From Muribaculaceae bacterium (GTDB taxonomy: Bacteria > Bacteroidota > Bacteroidia > Bacteroidales > Muribaculaceae), in the NCBI GenBank assembly GCA_009775355.1, contig VSPN01000063.1:1-9157 (forward strand): 9,157 bases of DNA, written 5' to 3'. How positions within the stretch are numbered: the stretch's first letter is position 1; each line of letters begins with the position of its first letter. The notes beneath the pieces were generated by a model, which made no database searches, was not told the DNA's origin, and saw only the letters and a list, made by a program, of their open reading frames with translations. Below, in pieces: positions 1 through 6,363 of this stretch. Made by a program: the position numbers and the translations under genes.

Positions 1-101
1 GCTCATGGTCGCTGCGGTTGTGATTTCCCTACGCAAACTAACTTCCGTTAACAATCGTTTTTAAACAACCTCTAAATGACTTCTTTTTCTGTCGAATTTA
101 C

Positions 102-130
102 CTGTAGACCTCCTTTTTTTCTTAAATTTG
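102..130 (+). promoter_or_regulatory. Possible promoter of the DHA2 exporter
   Basis: TAAATTTG at 123-130 is a perfect match to the Bacteroidetes -7 box TAnnTTTG. The -33 box is poor: only CTG at 102-104, 18 bp upstream, stands in for TTG. Transcription would begin around 136, leaving a leader of about 10 nt before the ATG at 147. There is no Shine-Dalgarno sequence, as is usual in this phylum. The rest of 1-146 shows no gene on the + strand. Confidence 0.4.
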
Positions 131-146
131 TGTAAATTTCTCTGTC

Positions 147-1514
147 ATGGACAAATTCCCGTTACGCAGTCATGCCGCCATATTCTCCATTCTTATGGTT
201 CTGGTGATGACGGTTCTCGACGGAACGCTGGTGAACGTGGCGCTCCCGGTTCTCGCTGTGGATTTAGGCATAGCCGATTCATCGGCTGTCTGGATAGTCA
301 CGGTCTATCAGCTTATGATAACGATGCTGCTGCTGCCGCTTTCGTCATTGGGCGACTTGTACAGTTACCGGCGCAATTATCTCATAGGCGTTGTGGTCTT
401 CACGCTTTCGTCGGGATTCTGCGCCATGTCGGGCGGGTTGGCGCTTATACTGACGGCACGCGCGCTCCAGGGCATCGGTGCGGCTTTCGTGATGAGCGTC
501 AACATAGCATTGACGCGTCTGATCTATCCTCGCGAGATACTTGGCCGCGGACTTGCTCTCAATGCCATGGTGATAGCCATCGCCACGGCTGCCGGCCCGA
601 CGCTAGCGGGCTGCATTCTGTCCGTAGCCTCGTGGCACTGGCTTTTCCTTATCAACATTCCGTTCGGCATAATTGCTTTCATCATCGGCAAGCGGCTTCT
701 TCCACACAATCCTCCAAGATATGGCAAGCCTGCTTTCGACTGGATAAGCGGCATCTGCAACGCGGTTGTGTTCGGTCTTATGTTTTATTCGCTCGGAAGT
801 ATCTCGCGCAGTGGCGGCGACTTGACATGTGTCATACTTTTTATTGCGGCTCTTGCTGCGGGGGTGTATTATGTGCGCCGCCAGTTCGGCAGACCTTCGC
901 CGATGCTTCCGGTCGATCTGTTCGGCATCCGGCTGTATTCGCTTAGTATCGCAACTTCGGTATGCTCCTTTATCGCTCAGAATCTTGCCATGATATCTCT
1001 TCCGTTCATGTTTCTCAACGATCTTGGATTCAGCGAGATCGCGACCGGACTGCTTATGACGCCGTGGCCGCTGGCCACGATGGTCATGGCTCCGCTGGCG
1101 GCGCGTTTGGTCGAACGCCGCAATCCTGGGGTGATTGCGGCCGTTGGCATGGCATTGTTCGCCGTTGGTGTGGTTTCACTTTTTTTGCTTCCGCAGCCGG
1201 ACGCGTCTGTGACTGACATTGTCTGGCGCATGGCTCTGTGCGGAATCGGCTTCGGCCTTTTCCAGACACCGAATAACATTGTAATGGTCCTCGCGACGCC
1301 GGCTGAGCGTACCGGAAGTGCGGGTGGCATGCAAAGCACTGCCAGACTTGTCGGACAGACCCTCGGCGCGACGCTTGTGACAGTCGTATTCGCCACAACG
1401 GCAGGCCAGACTGCGGCGGTAGACATCTGTCTTGGCGTCTCGGCCGCTCTCTCCCTCTGTGCCGGCACGCTCAGTCTGACACGCGTTTCCGGCATCAGAA
1501 AAGCCGACGCCTGA
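147..1514 (+). CDS. MFS exporter, DHA2 (EmrB/QacA) family
   Basis: A 455-residue polytopic inner-membrane protein of the major facilitator superfamily, drug:H+ antiporter-2 branch (about 14 helices). The family uses the proton gradient to export drugs, dyes, bile salts or other amphiphiles; the substrate here cannot be read from sequence. Visible signatures: the helix-1 motif LDGTLVNVALP (residues 24-34), a motif A loop GDLYSYRRNYLIG (69-81) after helix 2, motif B around R105 with QG at 108-109 in helix 4, the antiporter motif C around AAGPTLAG (148-155) in helix 5, and WHWLFLINIPFG (163-174). A second loop has AARLVERRNPG near 318-328. The length is slightly short for DHA2 members (often near 500), mostly through short loops and C-terminus. 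The ATG at 147 directly precedes the first hydrophobic helix. No EmrA-like adaptor or TolC-like partner lies next to it in this window. The family call is firm; drug resistance is inference. Confidence 0.9.
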   Translation: MDKFPLRSHAAIFSILMVLVMTVLDGTLVNVALPVLAVDLGIADSSAVWIVTVYQLMITMLLLPLSSLGDLYSYRRNYLIGVVVFTLSSGFCAMSGGLALILTARALQGIGAAFVMSVNIALTRLIYPREILGRGLALNAMVIAIATAAGPTLAGCILSVASWHWLFLINIPFGIIAFIIGKRLLPHNPPRYGKPAFDWISGICNAVVFGLMFYSLGSISRSGGDLTCVILFIAALAAGVYYVRRQFGRPSPMLPVDLFGIRLYSLSIATSVCSFIAQNLAMISLPFMFLNDLGFSEIATGLLMTPWPLATMVMAPLAARLVERRNPGVIAAVGMALFAVGVVSLFLLPQPDASVTDIVWRMALCGIGFGLFQTPNNIVMVLATPAERTGSAGGMQSTARLVGQTLGATLVTVVFATTAGQTAAVDICLGVSAALSLCAGTLSLTRVSGIRKADA

Positions 1515-1597
1515 CGATATGCGGCACATGGAGCTTCTGTCTGTATCTGTTTTCTCAATTATTTTTTTACATATTTTAATTTTTTTAATCAAAAATG

Positions 1598-1628
1598 TTG
1601 TAAATGTGAGGGCGAATGCTTATCTTGG
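1598..1628 (+). promoter_or_regulatory. Possible promoter of the LRR protein gene
   Basis: TTG at 1598-1600 and TATCTTGG at 1621-1628 are 20 bp apart, the correct spacing for a Bacteroidetes housekeeping promoter. The -7 box differs from TAnnTTTG at one fixed position (G for T). Transcription from about 1634 would give a leader of roughly 120 nt before the ATG at 1753. The AT-rich stretch just upstream (1555-1596) follows the exporter stop codon but forms no convincing GC-rich terminator hairpin. Confidence 0.35.
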
Positions 1629-1659
1629 CGGCATTATGTTGTATACTGTCGATGTATGT

Positions 1660-1741
1660 GAGGTTCTGCATCAATAGGAATACAGATATAATACGGCTTT
1701 TTTGACTTGGCCGTCAGAATTGACAATCATTACAGAACCTC
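1660..1741 (+). repeat. Inverted repeat in LRR gene leader
   Basis: GAGGTTCTG at 1660-1668 is perfectly complementary to CAGAACCTC at 1733-1741, with 64 nt between. Two smaller pairings nest inside: TCAAT (1671-1675) with ATTGA (1719-1723), and ACGGC (1693-1697) with GCCGT (1710-1714). The outer 3' arm ends 11 nt before the ATG at 1753, so the folded RNA would reach the ribosome-binding region. It may be a structured 5' UTR. A small invertible segment is a less likely alternative because the arms are short and no invertase gene is present. The pairing is seen; function is inferred. Confidence 0.4.
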
Positions 1742-1752
1742 GTGAGTTTTAT

Positions 1753-3906
1753 ATGAAGAACAAACTACTTGCCCCCGTCATGTTTGCAATGGCGGCCGTT
1801 TGTGTGTCTCCTGTGTCGGCTGAAGTTGTCGGCTACACCACGCCTGAAGGGATTGTGTATAACGTTGATACCTCTTCCGGCACTGCCGCACTGGCCCGGG
1901 TGGAAGCATCGACAGGCATCACGGAGCTTGTCGTTCCCGATGTGATCTCTTATAATGGAGACACATACGATGTCGTGGCTGTCGCTGACGGTGCGTGTAT
2001 AAACAATGCGCTCCTTCAGAAAGTGGAAATCGGCGACAAAGTCGTCTCGGTCGGAAACCAGTCATTCTACGGATGCCAGACTCTTGAGTCGGCAACATTG
2101 CCGGCTTCTCTCAAGACTGTCGGTGACCAGGCGTTCTACAACTGCAAGAAGCTGCTTGCACCTGCGCTTCCCGAAGGACTTGAGTCAATCGGCTCATATG
2201 CTTTCTGGTCAAACAATATGACCACAGAGGTCAATCTGCCTTCGACGCTTGTGACATTGGGCGGCAATCCGTGGGGATGCTGTCCGGCTCTCTCCGCATT
2301 CACCATTTCAGAAGACGCCCCCAATTTCGCGGTTGTCGACGGTGTGCTTTTCGACAAAAATGTCGAGACTCTTATCAGCTATCCGATCGGAAACATGGTG
2401 ACCGAGTATGCCACTCCCGCCACAACCCGTGTCATCAAAGACAACTCGATGCGAAACAACAGTCTTCTGGCGTCTGTTACCCTCAATGAAGGTCTCGAGG
2501 TGATCGGCGTTGGGGCGTTCAATGTGTGCCGTTTCACTGAAATCACCATACCTGCGAGTGTGACCGAAATCGGACAGCGGGCTTTCACCTCCAATCCGAA
2601 ACTTGCGGAATTCAAAGTTGCGGAAGGAAACAAACACTACGCGGTCTACAACAAATTTCTCTGCACCATCGACGGCAAGACCCTTCTCCAGGGTCTGAAC
2701 ATCGAGGATGTGGTTATTCCCGAAAGTGTTGAGAATATCGATGAATATGCGTTCTACAACATGTCGTCGATAAAGACCGTGAAGCTCTCGAATGCCAGAT
2801 ATGTAGGCCAGTCGGCATTCTATAGCGGAAGGCAGATTACTGACATAGATTTCGGAACCTCGCTTGAGACGATTGACAATATGGCTTTCATGTACTGCAC
2901 GTCGGTCAAGGAGATTGTCTTCCCCTCCACGCTTCGCACCATATCAAACAAACAGGCGTTTCTCGGATGCACCATGCTGGAGAAGCTGGTGCTCAACGAA
3001 GGAATAGAGGCGATAGGAGACGGTGCGTTCATGATGTGCATAGCTCTCAAAGAGGTCTATATACCGGGATCAGTGAAAGAAATGGGGTCGGCTATATTAT
3101 CCAACTGTCCTTCTCTGGAATCGGTGGAGTTTGGTGAGGGGATTCTTACGATCGGGTCCAGTTGCGTGTATGTGAATTCCGGTCTGAAGAGAGTGAAGAT
3201 GCCGGACTCTGTGGTTGACATCAAGGATTTTGCATTCGGAGAATGCCCGGCCGTTGAGGAGATAAATATTCCTGCGTCGCTTGAGACTGTCGGTAAAGCC
3301 GCATTCCAGAATGTGCCGCTTGGCGGGGTGCTCACACTTCCTTCCAATCTCAGGAGCGTAGGCATCAATGCCTTCACCTACACGCAGATCACAGGTCTCG
3401 TGACAAATGATCTTCTTGAATCGATCGGTGACTGGGCGTTCGCTGGCAATTACGGTCTCGAAAGCGTTGCTCTCAACGAGGGGCTGGTGTCGATCGGACA
3501 GGGTGCGTTTGCTGCCAGCGACATGCTGACGAGCATAGAGATTCCCTCGACTGTCGTGACAATCGGCGACGGCTTCGTGTCAAACTGCAACGCTCTGGTT
3601 GAAATAATCAACAATGCCGCAGAGCCTCAGGTTCTTACCGGCGATCCGGTCTCTTCGGAGGCATATGACGAATGTGTGCTCAAGGTGCCTATGGCTTCCA
3701 TAGACGCATATGGCAACGCTCCCTACTGGCAGAATTTCTACAAGATCGAAGGCTTCGGTTCAGGCTCTGTCGATGAGCTTGGAATCGGGAACGCGACCGT
3801 GGAGGCAGTCTATGATCTCAACGGTGTCCGTGTGGACCGTCCGGTCCGCGGCATATACGTGATCCGTTATTCCGACGGCTCCGTCAGGAAGATCAGCATT
3901 GACTGA
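1753..3906 (+). CDS. Secreted BspA-like leucine-rich repeat protein
   Basis: A 717-residue exported protein of the BspA/LRR_5 type. The ATG at 1753 is preferred over an in-frame TTG at 1702 because it begins a clear signal peptide: Lys2 and Lys4, a hydrophobic core, and a likely cut after VSA at residue 23. Residues about 56-617 hold roughly 20 repeats of about 23 residues with the pattern (V/I)xxIGxxAFxxCxxLxxVxLPxxL; two of them, near residues 185-240 and 295-335, carry longer insertions. A typical cap follows: a CVLKVPMASIDAY segment at about 640-653, then WQNFYKIEGF. The last ~30 residues (VYDLNGVRVDRPVRGIYVI, then a basic end) resemble the short C-terminal beta domain often found on secreted Bacteroidales proteins, but I cannot confirm a type IX sorting signal. 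Family members bind host matrix proteins or other cells; that role is inference. The gene stands alone and ends in a strong terminator. Confidence 0.9.
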   Translation: MKNKLLAPVMFAMAAVCVSPVSAEVVGYTTPEGIVYNVDTSSGTAALARVEASTGITELVVPDVISYNGDTYDVVAVADGACINNALLQKVEIGDKVVSVGNQSFYGCQTLESATLPASLKTVGDQAFYNCKKLLAPALPEGLESIGSYAFWSNNMTTEVNLPSTLVTLGGNPWGCCPALSAFTISEDAPNFAVVDGVLFDKNVETLISYPIGNMVTEYATPATTRVIKDNSMRNNSLLASVTLNEGLEVIGVGAFNVCRFTEITIPASVTEIGQRAFTSNPKLAEFKVAEGNKHYAVYNKFLCTIDGKTLLQGLNIEDVVIPESVENIDEYAFYNMSSIKTVKLSNARYVGQSAFYSGRQITDIDFGTSLETIDNMAFMYCTSVKEIVFPSTLRTISNKQAFLGCTMLEKLVLNEGIEAIGDGAFMMCIALKEVYIPGSVKEMGSAILSNCPSLESVEFGEGILTIGSSCVYVNSGLKRVKMPDSVVDIKDFAFGECPAVEEINIPASLETVGKAAFQNVPLGGVLTLPSNLRSVGINAFTYTQITGLVTNDLLESIGDWAFAGNYGLESVALNEGLVSIGQGAFAASDMLTSIEIPSTVVTIGDGFVSNCNALVEIINNAAEPQVLTGDPVSSEAYDECVLKVPMASIDAYGNAPYWQNFYKIEGFGSGSVDELGIGNATVEAVYDLNGVRVDRPVRGIYVIRYSDGSVRKISID

Positions 3907-3915
3907 CATGAAATG

Positions 3916-3968
3916 ACGCAAATAAAAAGACGCCTCCGCAGTCTGCGGAGGCGTCTTTTTATTTGCGT
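3916..3968. terminator. Bidirectional intrinsic terminator
   Basis: A perfect 53-nt palindrome: 26-nt arms at 3916-3941 and 3943-3968 around a single central base. The GC-rich core (GACGCCTCCGCAG and its complement) is flanked by an A-run on the left and a T-run on the right, so on either strand the RNA hairpin is followed by U residues. It lies 9 bp after the LRR stop codon and 9 bp after the stop codon of the converging MFS gene, and so serves both. Confidence 0.93.
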
Positions 3969-3977
3969 GGGTTCAGC

Positions 3978-5228
3978 CTACGCTTTCGATCTTTTTGCCG
4001 GAGCGAAATACGCGTATGCACCGAGAAGGCATCCGACTGCGAGGGTGATGCCTCCCGCTGTCAGAACGGTGCGGAACGAGGTGGCGTCTGCCAGCAGTCC
4101 CCATCCCCCCGAGGCGATTGCTCCTCCTGACGACAGGGCGATCGAGATCAGCGCATATATGCGGGTGTAGTGCTTCTTGCCGAATGTGTGGCCGGTCAGC
4201 ATGGCGGTCTGGACAGTCACCCCGGCATATTCCCACCCGAACATGAAGCAGCCGCAGATCATGATCCAGAGCGTGCCTTGTCCGGCAAGCAGCAGCGCGA
4301 GGCCGGCCACTCCGGGCAGTGTGCATGCCAGCACGCCGTAGAGGCAGTTGCGGTCGTTGATCAGTCCGAGCAGCAGTTTGCCCCCTGTGACTCCGGCCAT
4401 TACGGCTGCTGCTGCAAGCGAGGCCTCGACTTCCGTGAATCCGGAGATCATCACATATTTAGGTATGAAGAGATTGAGTGTCGAGACTGCCATCATGATG
4501 AAGGCGAATATCATGACTGCGTAAAACGCCGGCATTCTGACTGCCGCGGAATAATCGGTTCCCGAATCGCTTTTCCCGACTGAGGCCAGGTTGTCGGCCG
4601 ATGCTTCCTTCTGACCGTAGGGTGGAAGACCTTTCTCTTCGGGACGGTTGCGGAGAAGCAGGCCGATCAGCGGAGTGACTCCGAGCAGAATAAGACCTCC
4701 GAACGCGAAATATGCCGCACGCCAGCCGTGGCCGGCTATTATGCTCCCGCCGATCGGGTTGAATATCATGCCTCCGATTCCGGAGGCGGCGCTGCAGATG
4801 CCGATCATCAGACCGACTTTCGTCCTGAACCAGGCATTGACAAGAATCGGGAAACTGAGATAGAGCAGAAAGGCCAGTGTCACGCCCATCACGACCCCTG
4901 CGCCGTAAAACTCCCAAACGGAAGTGAAAAGTCCCATCGACGCCACACACAGTCCGAGAAGCATTGAGTTTATGGTGAGAAGACGCCGTGAACCATGTCT
5001 CTCTATAAGTTTGCCGGCGAGCGGCAGCATAAGGGTCGATGCGACATAAGACACCGACATGTAAAGGCCGAACTGTCCGACCGGCACGCCTAAGGCACGG
5101 CTTACCGGATCATAGAATATTCCTGCGCAGCTGAACACGAGACCGACATCGATACCCATGATCAGGCAGCAGCAGAAGACAATGACGAACCCATAGTGGA
5201 TCCGTTTGGATTTACTTGCGTCAGACAT
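3978..5228 (-). CDS. MFS carrier, OFA (oxalate/formate antiporter)-like
   Basis: A 416-residue inner-membrane carrier with about 12 predicted helices. It resembles the OFA branch of the major facilitator superfamily, related to the monocarboxylate porters. Signatures: a motif A loop AGKLIERHGSRR (71-82) between helices 2 and 3, NAWFRTKVGL (131-140) before a glycine-rich helix (SAASGIGG, 146-153), then GGSIIAGHGWRAAY (160-173) and the central-loop sequence NRPEEKGLPPYG (194-205) typical of OFA members. Known members exchange or import oxalate, formate, lactate, pyruvate and similar acids; the substrate here is unknown. The start ATG (5228) follows a leader of about 50 nt from a strong promoter. 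The divergent AraC gene suggests substrate-controlled expression. No oxalate decarboxylation genes (oxc, frc) are in the window, so oxalate use is not supported. Confidence 0.87.
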   Translation of the reverse strand: MSDASKSKRIHYGFVIVFCCCLIMGIDVGLVFSCAGIFYDPVSRALGVPVGQFGLYMSVSYVASTLMLPLAGKLIERHGSRRLLTINSMLLGLCVASMGLFTSVWEFYGAGVVMGVTLAFLLYLSFPILVNAWFRTKVGLMIGICSAASGIGGMIFNPIGGSIIAGHGWRAAYFAFGGLILLGVTPLIGLLLRNRPEEKGLPPYGQKEASADNLASVGKSDSGTDYSAAVRMPAFYAVMIFAFIMMAVSTLNLFIPKYVMISGFTEVEASLAAAAVMAGVTGGKLLLGLINDRNCLYGVLACTLPGVAGLALLLAGQGTLWIMICGCFMFGWEYAGVTVQTAMLTGHTFGKKHYTRIYALISIALSSGGAIASGGWGLLADATSFRTVLTAGGITLAVGCLLGAYAYFAPAKRSKA

Positions 5229-5283
5229 AAGGGTTTATGGTTTTAGATTAGGTTGAATACAACTCCGTAATGCGGGTTTTCTG

Positions 5284-5314
5284 CAAAGTTACAAATAAAA
5301 GCTGATTATCCAAA
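5284..5314 (-). promoter_or_regulatory. Promoter of the OFA-like carrier
   Basis: On the minus strand TTTG (5314-5311) and TAACTTTG (5291-5284) are separated by 19 bp: both boxes match the Bacteroidetes sigma-ABfr consensus perfectly. Transcription should start near 5278, about 50 nt before the ATG at 5228. The leader contains a short hairpin (GTTG at 5252-5255 with CAAC at 5260-5263) of uncertain meaning. Confidence 0.8.
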
Positions 5315-5344
5315 CCGGACGCCACGGCAGGGCGGGGTTACCCG

Positions 5345-5375
5345 GATTGCCGGAGGCCATACCATGATTGCCTGA
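5345..5375. promoter_or_regulatory. Candidate AraC operator, 21-bp-spaced repeat
   Basis: GATTGCCGGA (5345-5354) and GATTGCCTGA (5366-5375) are direct repeats identical at 9 of 10 bases and offset by exactly 21 bp, two helical turns. AraC-family proteins commonly bind such tandem half-sites on one DNA face. The repeat lies about 30 bp upstream of the carrier's -33 box and 40-70 bp upstream of the regulator's own ATG, so one site could serve both directions. The repeat is seen; binding is inference. Confidence 0.5.
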
Positions 5376-5402
5376 AGATATGGAAATGAACGGAAAAAAT
5401 GT

Positions 5403-5410
5403 TATTTTTG
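5403..5410 (+). promoter_or_regulatory. Possible -7 box of the AraC gene
   Basis: TATTTTTG matches TAnnTTTG perfectly but ends only 4 bp before the ATG at 5415, which would make the mRNA leaderless or nearly so. No TTG lies at the right distance; only ATGG at 5379-5382, 20 bp upstream, stands in. It may be a chance match in an AT-rich patch. Confidence 0.3.
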
Positions 5411-5414
5411 CTGC

Positions 5415-6329
5415 ATGAAACCGAATCCCGCGACAGTCATACTTGATTCCATAGACGCCTATAACAAACTTTACGGACTCGAGACCCGTCACCCTCTTGT
5501 GACGGTGCTGGATCTTAAAGAGGCCACGCGCTCCGTCAATCATGTGCTGATGGATTATGGTGTCTATGCGCTTTATCTCAAAAATGACACCAACTGCGTC
5601 TTGCGATACGGGCGTCAGCCTTACGACTATCAGGAAGGCACGGTGGTGAGTTTCTCTCCGGGCCAGATCATAGGTGTGGAATATGAAAAAGCGGAGCTCG
5701 CTCCCGATGTGGTCGGACTGATGTTTCATCCGGATCTCATATACGGAACTCCGCTGGGTGCCCGGATCCGCGATTATGCATTCTTCGACTATTCCCAGAG
5801 GGAGGCCGTGCATCTCTCACTCGACGAACGTGCATTGTTCATGGAGTGTCTTGCCAGGATCAAGGAGGAGATCTGCCATCCTGTCGACAGGCATACCGCC
5901 GGAATAGTGGCGAGCCATATCCAGCTTCTTCTTGACTATATGACCCGGTTTTACGAGCGGCAGTTCATAACGCGTCGGAAAGTGAATTCAGACCTGCTGT
6001 CGAGATTTCATGAGGCTTTGAGATCGTATTACTCTAACGGTCACGGCAGCGAAGGGGTTCCGACGGTCAATCATTTCGCGGGTGTAGTGAACCTGTCGCC
6101 GGGATATTTCGGCGATCTTGTGAAAAAAGAGACAGGCCGCACTGCTCAGGAGATCATATCGCTTCACGTTGTGGAATGCGCCAAAGACCGGCTCTCGCTC
6201 ACTGACGATGACATAAGTCAGATAGCTTATGATCTGGGATTTGAATATCCGCAGCATTTCTCACGTATGTTCAGACGGGTCGCCGGCACGACCCCGACAC
6301 AGTTCCGCGACAGGCACAGACCCTGTTGA
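5415..6329 (+). CDS. AraC-family transcriptional regulator
   Basis: A 304-residue cytoplasmic regulator. The N-terminal ~180 residues form the variable ligand-sensing part, in the Bacteroidales style that starts with a DAYNKLYGLETRHPLVTVLD segment (residues 14-33). The C-terminal part (about 190-300) is an AraC/XylS DNA-binding domain with two helix-turn-helix units: the first around VNHFAGVVNLSPGYFGDLVK (218-237), the second around DISQIAYDLGFEYPQHFSRM (266-285), closing with GTTPTQFR (291-298). The ATG at 5415 gives the expected N-terminus; no ribosome-binding site is apparent. It is transcribed away from the OFA-like carrier, with 186 bp between the starts, and most likely controls it in response to the carrier's substrate; autoregulation is also plausible. 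Its last codons form one arm of a long hairpin. The family is certain; the target and ligand are inferred or unknown. Confidence 0.93.
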   Translation: MKPNPATVILDSIDAYNKLYGLETRHPLVTVLDLKEATRSVNHVLMDYGVYALYLKNDTNCVLRYGRQPYDYQEGTVVSFSPGQIIGVEYEKAELAPDVVGLMFHPDLIYGTPLGARIRDYAFFDYSQREAVHLSLDERALFMECLARIKEEICHPVDRHTAGIVASHIQLLLDYMTRFYERQFITRRKVNSDLLSRFHEALRSYYSNGHGSEGVPTVNHFAGVVNLSPGYFGDLVKKETGRTAQEIISLHVVECAKDRLSLTDDDISQIAYDLGFEYPQHFSRMFRRVAGTTPTQFRDRHRPC

Positions 6330-6353
6330 GTGGCTGGTCTGTGCCTGTCGCGG
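6305..6353. terminator. Hairpin across AraC stop codon, likely terminator
   Basis: Perfect 18-bp arms at 6305-6322 and 6336-6353 enclose a 13-nt loop that contains the AraC stop codon (TGA, 6327-6329). The 5' arm encodes the protein's final residues. The converging beta-barrel gene stops at 6364, so transcripts from both sides would form the hairpin. Neither strand shows a T-run after the stem, so it may protect RNA ends or end transcription inefficiently rather than act as a standard intrinsic terminator. Confidence 0.6.
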
Positions 6354-6363
6354 TCAGTCAGGA

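Noticed and set aside
1..6. Possible divergent gene start on the minus strand (ATG at 6-4)
   Set aside because: Only two codons are visible and the upstream promoter match is imperfect, so it cannot be supported.
977..1558. 193-codon open frame on the minus strand inside the exporter gene
   Set aside because: It is antisense to a well-supported membrane protein, has no domain features and is explained by the codon composition of the real gene.
1702..1752. 17-codon N-terminal extension of the LRR protein from a TTG
   Set aside because: It would put a polar stretch before a perfect signal peptide; the ATG at 1753 fits an exported protein.
5289..5813. 174-codon minus-strand open frame overlapping the AraC gene
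   Set aside because: It is antisense to the regulator, covers the carrier promoter and has no family features.
3978..6329. An oxalate-degradation locus
   Set aside because: The carrier resembles the OFA family, but no formyl-CoA transferase or oxalyl-CoA decarboxylase gene is present.
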